Source: Streptomyces roseifaciens (GTDB taxonomy: Bacteria; Actinomycetota; Actinomycetes; Streptomycetales; Streptomycetaceae). Taken from it: a DNA stretch of 64,000 bases. The stretch is from assembly GCF_001445655.1 (NCBI RefSeq), contig NZ_LNBE01000004.1:2046001-2110000 (forward strand). Reading direction: 5' to 3'. The first letter of the stretch is position 1. The number at the start of each line of letters is the position of its first letter. Positions 17,993 through 25,219 of the stretch are shown piece by piece. The notes beneath the pieces were generated by a model. That model did no database searches and was not told where the DNA came from. It saw nothing but the letters and a program-made list of their open reading frames with translations. The position numbers and the translations under genes were made by a program.

Positions 17993-18103
17993 CTAACCGC
18001 AGCCGCCGCCGCACTGGCACGATCCGCCGCTCTGGCAGCCGCAGGAGCAGCCGGGGCCGCACGTGCAGCCTGCCTGAGTGCGTGCGGGAGGGGTCTGGGT
18101 CAT
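17993..18103 (-). CDS. 36-residue Cys-rich metallothionein-like peptide
   Basis: Reading leftward from ATG 18103 gives 36 residues with Cys at 13, 15, 19, 21, 23, 29, 31 and 35 in a Gly/Ser background (for example GCTCGPGCSCGC). The first 12 residues are Thr/Pro-rich. An excellent ribosome site, AGGAGGT, lies about eight bases upstream, which argues strongly for translation. Eight Cys in 24 residues, mostly in CxC and CxCxC patterns, is the pattern of a metallothionein binding several soft metal ions (copper, zinc or cadmium), though I cannot assign it to a named family. It lies beside the His/Asp-repeat protein and behind a nested inverted repeat that could be a metalloregulator site. Confidence 0.72.
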   Translation of the reverse strand: MTQTPPARTQAGCTCGPGCSCGCQSGGSCQCGGGCG

Positions 18104-18155
18104 ATGCGGGTACCTCCTCGAAGGGTGGTTGCCTGCCACCAGTCAAGAGCCGCCC

Positions 18156-18200
18156 GATGCGCCCGTCAATGCCCATCGCGTACATATGTACGGGCGCATC
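18156..18200. promoter_or_regulatory. Nested inverted repeats upstream of the Cys-rich gene
   Basis: Outer arms GATGCGCCCGT (18156-18166) and ACGGGCGCATC (18190-18200) enclose a second perfect palindrome, CGTACATATGTACG (18179-18192), which overlaps the right arm. The element is 53-97 bases before the start of the metallothionein-like gene. ArsR/SmtB and related metal sensors bind AT-centred palindromes of this type; identity of the regulator is unknown. Confidence 0.55.
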
Positions 18201-18288
18201 GAGGGCGCGTAGGAGCATACGGACCAGGCCGCACGCCCTCTTGTACGCGCCCTCGCCCCGTCTCCCGCCCCGTGTCCCGGGCCCCGGC

Positions 18289-18978
18289 TCAGGCGTTCCC
18301 GTCCCCGCCCGTACGGCCCTCGGACTGCGTCAGCTCGTCCGCGTGCTCGCCCGTGACCAGGTAGACCACCCGCTTCGCGACCGAGACCGCGTGGTCCGCG
18401 AACCGCTCGTAGTAGCGGCCCAGCAGCGTCACGTCGACGGCCGTCTCGATGCCGTGCTTCCAGCGGTCGTCCATCAGGTGCTGGAAGAGCGCCCGGTGCA
18501 GCAGGTCCATCGCGTCGTCGTCCTGCTCCAGCTGGAGCGCCAGGTCGACGTCCTTGGTGATGATCACCTCGCCGGCCTTGGCCATCAGCCGCTGCGCCAG
18601 CTGCCCCATCTCCAGGATCGTGGCGTGCAGGTCGCGCGGCACCGCCGTGTCCGGGAAGCGCAGCCGCGCCAGCTTGGCGACGTGCTGGGCGAGGTCGCCC
18701 GAGCGCTCCAGGTCGGCGCTCATGCGCAGCGAGGTGACCACGATCCGCAGATCGGTGGCGACCGGCTGCTGGCGCGCGAGCAGCGCGACGGCCCGCTCCT
18801 CCAGGTCCCGCTGGAGGTCGTCCACCTTGGCGTCCGCCGCGATCACGGACTCCGCGAGCTTGAGGTCCGCGTCGAGGATCGCCGTGGTGGCGCGCCCGAT
18901 CGCGGACCCGACGAGCCGGGCCATCTCCACCAGGCCCTCGCCGATCGAATCCAGCTCCTCGTGGTACGCGTCCCGCAT
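18289..18978 (-). CDS. phoU: PhoU phosphate-signalling regulator
   Basis: A 229-residue protein with two PhoU three-helix bundles (conserved metal/contact segments DLRIVVTSLRMSADLERSGD and YYERFADHAVSVAKRVVYL). PhoU links phosphate transport to the PhoR sensor. The ATG at 18978 has GAAGG upstream; longer open frames on this strand are not supported by ribosome sites. It is divergent from phoR-phoP, with a PHO box in the 202-base gap, so PhoP probably regulates it directly, as known in S. coelicolor. The C-terminal tail is Gly/Asp-rich. Confidence 0.94.
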   Translation of the reverse strand: MRDAYHEELDSIGEGLVEMARLVGSAIGRATTAILDADLKLAESVIAADAKVDDLQRDLEERAVALLARQQPVATDLRIVVTSLRMSADLERSGDLAQHVAKLARLRFPDTAVPRDLHATILEMGQLAQRLMAKAGEVIITKDVDLALQLEQDDDAMDLLHRALFQHLMDDRWKHGIETAVDVTLLGRYYERFADHAVSVAKRVVYLVTGEHADELTQSEGRTGGDGNA

Positions 18979-19074
18979 TGCCTGACCTTCTCTCTGCCGA
19001 GTGAAACAGTGGGCCGCAGCCGTATGGCCGCCCACACTCCCACGTTCTGGCCGGAACGCGACGGCTGCGGCGCC

Positions 19075-19107
19075 CTGGAGTGAACCGGTACCGACGCCGA
19101 GGTGAAC
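19075..19107. promoter_or_regulatory. PHO box between phoU and phoR
   Basis: Read on the minus strand, three consecutive 11-base units occur: GTTCACCTCGG, a degenerate CGTCGGTACCG, and GTTCACTCCAG. The outer two match the PhoP direct-repeat consensus G(G/T)TCAYYYR(G/C)G. The location between phoU and phoR-phoP is where PhoP is known to bind in S. coelicolor, giving autoregulation of phoRP and control of phoU. Confidence 0.8.
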
Positions 19108-19180
19108 TCTCGGCAACGTGTGTTCGAGGCGGCACCCATTTGGCTGTGGATGGGCCGCGGCGGCCGCATAACCTGGAGTC

Positions 19181-20401
19181 ATGAACGTGGACGCGGCCCT
19201 CGCCGCAGCGGCAGCGCTCGCCGGACTGTGCACCGGCGTGATCGCCATGCTGGCGTTCCGCTGGAGCGAGCGCGACCAGGCCCGCCCCACCCGCAGCTCC
19301 CTGCACACCGACGCCGTGCTCCCGCCCGGCGTCGACACCGTGCTCTCGGTCCTGCGCTCCTCGGCCGTCGTCCTGGACGAGGCCGACGCCGTGGTCAAGG
19401 CCAGCTCCGCCGCCTACGCCCTCGGGCTCGTGCGCGGCGGGAAGCTGTCCGTCGAGCCCATGCTGCAGATGGCCCGCGACACCCGCCGCGACGGCGAGAT
19501 ACGCCAGGTCGAGCTCGACCTCCCGCGGCGTGGCACCGGCCGCGGCGAGGCCCTCGCGGTCTCCGCGCGCGTCGCCCCGCTCGGCTCCCGGCTGGTCCTG
19601 CTGCTGGTGGAGGACCTCACCGAGGCCCGCCGCATCGAGGCCGTCCGCCGCGACTTCGTCGCCAACGTCAGCCACGAGCTCAAGACGCCGGTCGGCGCCC
19701 TGTCCCTGCTCTCCGAGGCCGTCATGGACGCCGCGGAGGACCCCGAGGCCGTCAACCGCTTCGCCGGCCGCATGCAGATCGAGGCCACCCGGCTCACCAA
19801 CCTCGTCCAGGAGCTCATCGACCTCTCCCGGGTGCAGAACGACGACCCGCTGGAGGACTCCGAGCCCGTGCGCGTCGACGAGCTCGTCGCCGAGGCCATC
19901 GACCGCTGCCGCCACCAGGCGGGCACCAAGCAGATCACCATGGCCTCCGGAGGCACCGCCGACCTGCACGTCTGGGGCAACCGCGGCCAGCTCGCCGCAG
20001 CCCTAGGCAACCTCGTCGAGAACGCCGTCAACTACAGCCCGGCCCGCACCCGCGTCGGCATCGCCGCCCGGCACATCACGGCGCCCGGGGGCGACCTGAT
20101 CGAGATCGCCGTCACCGACCAGGGCATCGGGATCTCCGAGAAGGACCGCGAGCGGATCTTCGAGCGCTTCTACCGCGTGGACCCGGCGCGCTCGCGCGCC
20201 ACCGGCGGGACCGGCCTCGGCCTCGCCATCGTCAAACACGTGGCCGCCTCGCACGGCGGGGAGGTCACGGTCTGGAGCGCCGAGGGCCAGGGCTCCACGT
20301 TCACCCTGCGACTTCCCGAGGCGGGCGCGGTCCGTGACCGCGACCGCAACCCCCACCATCCCGTTGTCGAACACCTTCCCGCCCCGGAGGTCCTTCCGTG
20401 A
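19181..20401 (+). CDS. phoR: PhoR sensor histidine kinase
   Basis: Membrane sensor kinase of the phosphate two-component system, 406 residues. It has one N-terminal membrane helix (about residues 4-26), a degenerate PAS-like region (about 48-150), the phospho-acceptor His165 in VSHELKTP, and a complete HATPase domain with N, G1 and G2 boxes (NLVENAVNY, DQGIGI, GTGLGLAIV). The ATG start is preceded by a weak CTGGAG. Its TGA overlaps a GTG that opens a 17-codon frame leading into phoP, so kinase and regulator are translationally linked. A PHO box lies 74 bases upstream. Confidence 0.94.
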   Translation: MNVDAALAAAAALAGLCTGVIAMLAFRWSERDQARPTRSSLHTDAVLPPGVDTVLSVLRSSAVVLDEADAVVKASSAAYALGLVRGGKLSVEPMLQMARDTRRDGEIRQVELDLPRRGTGRGEALAVSARVAPLGSRLVLLLVEDLTEARRIEAVRRDFVANVSHELKTPVGALSLLSEAVMDAAEDPEAVNRFAGRMQIEATRLTNLVQELIDLSRVQNDDPLEDSEPVRVDELVAEAIDRCRHQAGTKQITMASGGTADLHVWGNRGQLAAALGNLVENAVNYSPARTRVGIAARHITAPGGDLIEIAVTDQGIGISEKDRERIFERFYRVDPARSRATGGTGLGLAIVKHVAASHGGEVTVWSAEGQGSTFTLRLPEAGAVRDRDRNPHHPVVEHLPAPEVLP

Positions 20402-20464
20402 CCCGAGTGCTCGTGATTGGCTCTGAGACCCGACCGGAGGTCACCCCGTGACTCGAGTGCTCGT
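20384..20464 (+). repeat. Tandem duplication of the phoR/phoP junction
   Basis: Two 31-base copies (20384-20414 and 20434-20464, 50 bases apart) agree at 27 positions. Each has CCGGAGGTC, a GTG start, and CGAGTGCTCGT. The first copy carries the end of phoR and a copy of the phoP start; the second carries the real phoP ribosome site and start. Confidence 0.88.
20398..20451 (+). CDS. 17-residue mini-ORF coupling phoR to phoP
   Basis: GTG at 20398 overlaps the phoR stop (GTGA), and its TGA at 20449-20451 overlaps the phoP GTG at 20448 (GTGA again). The product starts VTRVLVIG, a copy of the PhoP N-terminus (VTRVLVVE), and ends RPEVTP, a copy of the PhoR C-terminus (APEVLP). GGAGG stands before its start. 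It therefore comes from duplication of the junction, and ribosomes ending phoR would have to pass through it, or reinitiate at the second ribosome site, to make PhoP. The peptide itself is probably functionless. Confidence 0.6.
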   Translation: MTRVLVIGSETRPEVTP

Positions 20465-21128
20465 CGTAGAGGACGAGGAGTCCTTCAGCGACGCGTTGTC
20501 CTACATGCTGCGCAAGGAGGGGTTCGAGGTCGCGGTCGCGGCCACCGGGCCCGACGGGCTGGACGAATTCGAGCGCAACGGCGCCGACCTCGTCCTGCTC
20601 GACCTGATGCTGCCCGGCCTGCCCGGCACCGAGGTCTGCCGCCAGCTGCGCGGCCGCTCCAACGTGCCGGTCATCATGGTGACCGCCAAGGACAGCGAGA
20701 TCGACAAGGTCGTCGGCCTGGAAATAGGAGCCGACGACTACGTCACCAAGCCCTTCTCCTCCCGCGAGCTCGTGGCCCGCATCAGAGCGGTGCTGCGCCG
20801 CCGCGGCGAGCCGGAGGAGGTGGCGCCGGCCGCCCTGGAGGCCGGCCCGGTCCGCATGGACGTCGACCGGCACGTCGTCACGGTCTCCGGCGCCAAGGTC
20901 GACCTGCCGCTGAAGGAGTTCGACCTCCTGGAGATGCTGCTGCGCAACGCGGGCCGCGTGCTCACCCGCATGCAGCTGATCGACCGGGTCTGGGGCGCGG
21001 ACTACGTCGGCGACACCAAGACCCTCGACGTCCACGTCAAGCGCCTGCGCGCCAAGATCGAACCGGACCCGGGCGCGCCGCGGTACCTGGTGACGGTGCG
21101 GGGCCTGGGCTACAAGTTCGAGCCGTAG
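20448..21128 (+). CDS. phoP: PhoP response regulator
   Basis: OmpR-type response regulator that activates phosphate-starvation genes and represses others. The 226-residue protein has a receiver domain with Glu8/Asp9, phospho-acceptor Asp52 (LLDLMLPG) and Lys in TKPF, then a winged-helix domain (about 130-226) ending GLGYKFEP. The sequence is nearly identical, as remembered, to S. coelicolor PhoP. The GTG start has GGAGG upstream, within the duplicated junction. A perfect terminator follows 62 bases after the stop. Confidence 0.96.
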   Translation: MTRVLVVEDEESFSDALSYMLRKEGFEVAVAATGPDGLDEFERNGADLVLLDLMLPGLPGTEVCRQLRGRSNVPVIMVTAKDSEIDKVVGLEIGADDYVTKPFSSRELVARIRAVLRRRGEPEEVAPAALEAGPVRMDVDRHVVTVSGAKVDLPLKEFDLLEMLLRNAGRVLTRMQLIDRVWGADYVGDTKTLDVHVKRLRAKIEPDPGAPRYLVTVRGLGYKFEP

Positions 21129-21189
21129 GCCCTTCCGGCGGATGAGGACGGCGCGTCGGTGCCGTCCCGGACGTCACCCGTACGAGCGA

Positions 21190-21220
21190 AGGGCCCGGAA
21201 GCGTGATGCTTCCGGGCCCT
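21190..21220. terminator. Bidirectional terminator after phoP
   Basis: Perfect 13-base arms AGGGCCCGGAAGC and GCTTCCGGGCCCT with a GTGAT loop, between the convergent phoP and lipoprotein genes. Confidence 0.9.
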
Positions 21221-21245
21221 CGTCGTGTCCGGTGCGGCCGGTGGC

Positions 21246-21950
21246 TCAGCGTCCGGCGGGCTGCTGGGCGCCCTGGCCCGTGGCCGGGCTCGGCTTCCCG
21301 GCGGCCCCGGCCGGAGCGCCGGACGCGGCGCCCGACGGTGCGCCCGACGGGGCCGTGGCGGGCTCGCCCGGCTGGCCGTTCGGCTGGCCGCTCGGCTTGG
21401 CGCCGCCCGGCTTCGCGGCCGGGGTCGGCGCGGCCTCGGAGGGGCCCCAGTCCTTGAAGTAGCTCGTGGCCGGGACGACGAAGGCGCCGATGCGCACCTC
21501 GCCCGTCTCGCTGAAGTCGAACGCCAGCTTCTGGTCCTCGCCGTCCTTCAGGGCCTCGCGGCCCTCCGGCAGGACGGCCGAGGCGTTGCCCTTGCCGCCG
21601 AGGAGCACCGAGCCGCCGGCGGGCACGACGAGGTCGCCGGATCCCTTGGCCGGGCTCAGCTTCACCTTGGCGCCGTTCTTGCCGGCCAGGGTGATCGCGC
21701 GGAGGGTCTGGTCCTTGCGGCCGTTGTTGAAGACCTGGCCGGTGATCACGGCGGGGCCCTTGGCGTTCAGGTCGGGCTGCGTGATCACGTTCACGTTCTG
21801 CAGCTTGATGTCACCGACCGAGGTGGCGGCGTTGTCCGGCTTCACCTCGAGCGTCTGCGCGCTGTTGCCCGCCGCGCAGGCGGAGAGCGAGGCGATCGAG
21901 AGCACGAGGGCGGTAGCGGCGAGAGTGCCGCGTCGAAGGCTGCTGCTCAC
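21246..21950 (-). CDS. Lipoprotein, DUF461/PCuAC-like
   Basis: A 234-residue exported lipoprotein. Residues 1-25 are a lipoprotein signal with lipobox LSAC; the mature part has an immunoglobulin-like beta domain (about 35-165, with ITGQVFNNGRKDQTLRAITL) similar to DUF461 proteins, a group related to PCuAC copper chaperones. The Met/His copper ligands of true PCuAC are not obvious. A Pro/Gly/Ala/Gln-rich tail of about 65 residues follows. GTG start, with AAGGAG 11 bases upstream. Role at the membrane surface unknown. Confidence 0.75.
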   Translation of the reverse strand: MSSSLRRGTLAATALVLSIASLSACAAGNSAQTLEVKPDNAATSVGDIKLQNVNVITQPDLNAKGPAVITGQVFNNGRKDQTLRAITLAGKNGAKVKLSPAKGSGDLVVPAGGSVLLGGKGNASAVLPEGREALKDGEDQKLAFDFSETGEVRIGAFVVPATSYFKDWGPSEAAPTPAAKPGGAKPSGQPNGQPGEPATAPSGAPSGAASGAPAGAAGKPSPATGQGAQQPAGR

Positions 21951-22161
21951 GGCGGCGGCATCTCCTTGGACGAGGTAGACGAGGTAAAGGGTGTGTCAGC
22001 GCGCTTAGGTTACCGACCCCCTCGGACGGCCCCGCACCCGACCCGCCCCCATGGTCAACTTCGCCCCTGTCCGGCCCACGGCCGAATATCGCCGCCGTGC
22101 GGCCGTGCGGATGTCCGGCGGGCGCCGGTGTGGATTATCGGTGCGGAATGCGCGGGCGTGC

Positions 22162-22203
22162 GGAACGCGTTCCTGAATTGATCAAGTTCGCGGTGATCAA
22201 TTC
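22162..22203. promoter_or_regulatory. Adjacent palindromes upstream of carD
   Basis: GGAACGCGTTCC (22162-22173) is followed directly by perfect 10-base arms GAATTGATCA and TGATCAATTC (22175-22184, 22194-22203) with a 9-base spacer. A further palindrome CGCTCGCGAGCG is at 22291-22302. They lie 200-340 bases before carD in the 552-base gene-free stretch 21951-22503, and are markedly AT-richer than their surroundings. Likely regulator sites; the protein is unknown. Confidence 0.5.
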
Positions 22204-22374
22204 CCGATTCCGGTCGGTGAAGGCCGGCCCCGCCCCGAACGGAGTAGCGGAAGTCAGCCGAGCGGACCCCGGCAAAACGGGACGTTCGACCGCTCGCGAG
22301 CGCCTCTCCACGCGTGTAACGTGCCCGTTTCGCCTTGCCCGGAGAACCGCTCCCACCTGCGAATACCCGCTTCC

Positions 22375-22401
22375 GGAACCCTGCCGCAGCACGACGCGGT
22401 T
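22375..22401 (+). promoter_or_regulatory. Possible SigR-type promoter of carD
   Basis: GGAAC (22375) and GTT (22399) are separated by 19 bases, about 100 bases before the carD start. This resembles SigR promoters (GGAAT-18/19-GTT). A separate TAGACT at about 22475-22480 could be the -10 of a housekeeping promoter closer to the gene. Confidence 0.35.
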
Positions 22402-22503
22402 GCTGTTGTCAAGCCCTGAGATATGCCCTGACCTGCGAAAACGCCATTCAGAACGGGGAGTTCCCGTGTTAGACTGGATAGCCACGGAAGGGGTACCTGT
22501 CAC

Positions 22504-22986
22504 ATGACGTTCAAGGTTGGCGACACCGTGGTCTATCCCCATCACGGGGCCGCGCTGATCGAGGCCATCGAAACTCGCCAGATCAAAGGCGTGGACAAGA
22601 CCTACTTGGTGCTGAAGGTCGCCCAGGGTGACCTGACGGTTCGGGTGCCGGCGGACAATGCGGAGTTCGTCGGTGTGCGCGATGTGGTCGGCCAGGATGG
22701 GCTGGACCGGGTCTTCGAGGTGCTCCGCGCACCCTATGCGGAAGAGCCGACGAACTGGTCCCGTCGCTACAAGGCAAATCTCGAGAAGCTCGCGTCCGGT
22801 GACGTGATCAAGGTCGCCGAGGTCGTGCGCGACCTGTGGCGCCGCGAGCGCGAGCGGGGCCTGTCCGCCGGTGAGAAGCGCATGCTGGCCAAGGCGCGGC
22901 AGATCCTGGTGAGCGAGCTCGCCCTCGCTGAGAACACCAACGAGGACAAGGCCGAGGCCCTGCTCGACGAGGTCCTCGCGTCCTGA
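22504..22986 (+). CDS. carD: CarD-type RNA polymerase-binding regulator
   Basis: A 160-residue essential-type transcription factor that binds the RNA polymerase beta subunit and stabilises open promoter complexes. The N-terminal Tudor-like domain ([19 protein letters not shown], to about residue 60) contacts polymerase; the helical C-terminal part (from about 70, [26 protein letters not shown]) binds DNA at the upstream fork. AAGGGG precedes the ATG by about 10 bases. The carD-ispD-ispF order is conserved across actinobacteria. Confidence 0.95.
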   Translation: MTFKVGDTVVYPHHGAALIEAIETRQIKGVDKTYLVLKVAQGDLTVRVPADNAEFVGVRDVVGQDGLDRVFEVLRAPYAEEPTNWSRRYKANLEKLASGDVIKVAEVVRDLWRRERERGLSAGEKRMLAKARQILVSELALAENTNEDKAEALLDEVLAS

Positions 22987-23290
22987 CGCGAATGCCGGAC
23001 CCTCACACCACAGGTGCCGGACGTAAAGAAGTGCCGCGGTGCCCGCGCGGTGACGCAAGTCACCCGCCGGGCGCTGCGGCATCTCTCGTTCCGGTGACAC
23101 CGGTGACCGGCGGGACACCGGCGCACGCGCCGTACACGACTCGGTGTGCCGGGCCCGGGCAGCCGGCCCGACCAGCTGTCACGGAAGGGGCTGGTCGGGG
23201 CTTGCCCGGCACTCCCCCCGCTCTCCGAGCAGGGGGTACCCCCAGGCCATACCCAATCCGGCCGAGGAAGCAAACCTGAACGTGAACGCA

Positions 23291-24064
23291 ATGTCTGATC
23301 GAGCCCCTGCCGTCACTCCTGCGCGCACCGCCGCGGTGATCCCCGCGGCCGGCCGGGGGGTCCGGCTCGGCCCGGGCGCCCCCAAGGCCCTGCGCGCCCT
23401 GGGCGGCACCCCGATGCTCGTCCACGCCGTCCGGGCGATGGCCGCCTCCCGCGCCGTCTCCCTTGTCGTCGTGGTCGCCCCGCCGGACGGCGCCGCCGAG
23501 GTCCGCGCCCTCCTCGACGACCACCCCCTCACCGGCCACGACCGCGCCGAGGTCCTCGTCGTCCCCGGCGGGGAGACCCGCCAGGAGTCCGTGCGCCTCG
23601 GCCTCGCGGCCCTCCCGGCCGACGTCACCACCGTCCTCGTGCACGACGCCGCGCGCCCCCTGGTGCCCGTCGACACGGTCGACGCCGTGATCACCGCCGT
23701 GCGCGAGGGCGCCCCCGCCGTCGTCCCGGCCCTCCCGCTCGCCGACACCGTCAAGCAGGTCGAGCCGCGTACCGGCGCCGCCGCGGGCGAGCCCGAGCTC
23801 GTCACCGGCACCCCCGAGCGGTCCCTGCTGCGCGCCGTCCAGACCCCCCAGGGCTTCGACCGGCGCACCCTGGACGCCGCGCACGAGAAGTTCGCCGCCC
23901 AGGAGGGCGAAGGCGCCACGGACGACGCCGGCATGGTCGAGCGCCTCGGCGCCCCTGTCGTCCTCGTGCCCGGCCACGAGGAGGCCTTCAAGGTGACCCG
24001 CCCGCTGGACCTCGTCCTCGCCGAGGCCGTACTCGCCCGCAGGAGGGCCAACGATGGCTTCTGA
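23291..24064 (+). CDS. ispD: 2-C-methyl-D-erythritol 4-phosphate cytidylyltransferase
   Basis: Third step of the MEP isoprenoid pathway: CTP plus MEP gives CDP-ME. The 257-residue Rossmann-like nucleotidyltransferase shows the CTP loop ([10 protein letters not shown]), the [11 protein letters not shown] motif and the substrate-binding TPQGFDR segment. The ATG at 23291 (MSDRAPAV) is preferred because the family begins just before the [10 protein letters not shown] strand; a GTG at 23282 is an alternative and an upstream frame from 23144 has no family similarity. It overlaps ispF by 11 bases. A gap of 300 bases after carD shows no clear gene. Confidence 0.92.
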   Translation: MSDRAPAVTPARTAAVIPAAGRGVRLGPGAPKALRALGGTPMLVHAVRAMAASRAVSLVVVVAPPDGAAEVRALLDDHPLTGHDRAEVLVVPGGETRQESVRLGLAALPADVTTVLVHDAARPLVPVDTVDAVITAVREGAPAVVPALPLADTVKQVEPRTGAAAGEPELVTGTPERSLLRAVQTPQGFDRRTLDAAHEKFAAQEGEGATDDAGMVERLGAPVVLVPGHEEAFKVTRPLDLVLAEAVLARRRANDGF

Positions 24065-24554
24065 CCGGATCCCCGCCCTGCCCCAGGTGGGCATCGGCAC
24101 CGACACGCACGCCTTCGAGGAGGGCCGCGAGCTGTGGTGCGGCGGCCTCCTGTGGCCCGGGGAGACCGGCCTCGCCGGCCACTCCGACGCCGACGTCGTC
24201 GCCCACGCCGCCTGCAACGCCCTCTTCTCCGCCGCCGGCCTCGGCGACCTCGGCGCGCACTTCGGCACCGGCCGCCCCGAGTGGGCCGGCGCCTCCGGGG
24301 TCACGCTGCTGACCGAGGCCGCCCGCATCGTCCGCGAGGCCGGCTTCCTCATCGGCAACGTCGCCGTCCAGGTCGTCGGCGTCCGCCCCCGGATCGGCAA
24401 GCGCCGTGAAGAGGCCCAGAAGGTCCTCTCGGAGGCCGTCGGAGCGCCGGTGACGGTTTCCGGGGCCACGACGGACGGTCTGGGCTTCCCGGGCCGCGAG
24501 GAGGGCCTCACGGCGGTGGCGACGGCCCTGGTGGTCCGCGCCGACGCGTACTGA
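24054..24554 (+). CDS. ispF: 2-C-methyl-D-erythritol 2,4-cyclodiphosphate synthase
   Basis: Fifth MEP-pathway step: cyclises CDP-ME 2-phosphate to MEcPP with loss of CMP, using zinc. The 166-residue protein has the zinc ligands in GIGTDTHAF (Asp-x-His) and in [11 protein letters not shown], plus the [16 protein letters not shown] nucleotide-binding segment. Its start lies inside the end of ispD (11-base overlap, AGGAGG just before), so the pair is translationally coupled. Confidence 0.95.
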   Translation: MASDRIPALPQVGIGTDTHAFEEGRELWCGGLLWPGETGLAGHSDADVVAHAACNALFSAAGLGDLGAHFGTGRPEWAGASGVTLLTEAARIVREAGFLIGNVAVQVVGVRPRIGKRREEAQKVLSEAVGAPVTVSGATTDGLGFPGREEGLTAVATALVVRADAY

Positions 24555-24572
24555 GCCCGGACGGACCGTGCC

Positions 24573-24593
24573 GTGGGGTCAGATCGACCCCAC
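24573..24593. terminator. Hairpin at the ispF/PPOX convergent end
   Basis: Arms GTGGGGTC and GACCCCAC with a 5-base loop. It begins 19 bases after the ispF stop and spans the stop codon of the leftward PPOX gene. No T-tract. Confidence 0.6.
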
Positions 24594-24986
24594 GACCTTC
24601 CGCGGCGTGACTCGTACGACGACCCTCTCCGCGTCGTCCTTCGCCGCCGGATTGAAGTCCGCGTAGTCCTTGCCGGTGTACTTCCGCGAGAGCTCGTTGA
24701 TCAGCTTCTGGCCGCCCTCGGTGGTCAGGCTGGCCGTGCCGCGGACCTCGGCGTAGGTGTACGGCGCGTTGTGCGGGTTGATCATCACCGTGACGCGCGG
24801 GTCGCGGCGCATGTTCGTCTCCTTGCGCCGCCCGACCGTCGTGGAGATCAGCAGGTCGTCGCCGTCGCGCGTGAGCCACGTGACCGTGAGCTGGGGGCTG
24901 CCGTCGGGCTGGATCGTCGCGACCGTCGCGAAGACGGGGGAGTCGTCGAGGAGCTTCTTCAGGTCGTCGGAGAGCATGGCGGCCAC
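24579..24986 (-). CDS. PPOX-class F420-dependent oxidoreductase-like protein
   Basis: A 135-residue split-barrel flavin/F420-binding protein. The fold is recognisable from FATVATIQPDGSPQLTVTW, DDLLISTTVGRRKETNMRRD and VTVMINPHNAPYTYAEVRG, the pattern of actinobacterial 'PPOX class F420-dependent' enzymes. The short length and the Lys/Arg loop (GRRKETNMRRDPR) favour deazaflavin F420 over FMN. It faces ispF tail to tail. Substrate unknown. Confidence 0.82.
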   Translation of the reverse strand: MAAMLSDDLKKLLDDSPVFATVATIQPDGSPQLTVTWLTRDGDDLLISTTVGRRKETNMRRDPRVTVMINPHNAPYTYAEVRGTASLTTEGGQKLINELSRKYTGKDYADFNPAAKDDAERVVVRVTPRKVVGSI

Positions 24987-25151
24987 GGCGTGTTCCTTCC
25001 CTGAGGGGCGTGCGCGTGCGCGATCGCGCTCACCGTATGCCGCCCGCGCGGGAAACGGGCGCGTACAAGCCGGGACAAGCCGGAACGCGCCCGTAGTGGC
25101 CCAGCGACCCGGGCTGCCCGCCCGGGACGACGGGACCCGCCTGCGTCAGGG

Positions 25152-25219
25152 CCCGTCTCCGTCAGGCACTCGGTCTCCGTCAGGCCCCGTCTCCGTCAGG
25201 CACTCGGTCTCCGTCAGAC
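25152..25219. repeat. 34-base tandem repeat over the acyltransferase stop
   Basis: Two near-identical 34-base units (25152-25185, 25186-25219), each holding two copies of GTCTCCGTCAGGC. The stop codon of the leftward acyltransferase (25214-25216) lies inside the second unit, so unit number could change the end of that gene or its 3' region. The gap 24987-25213 holds nothing else recognisable. Confidence 0.85.
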
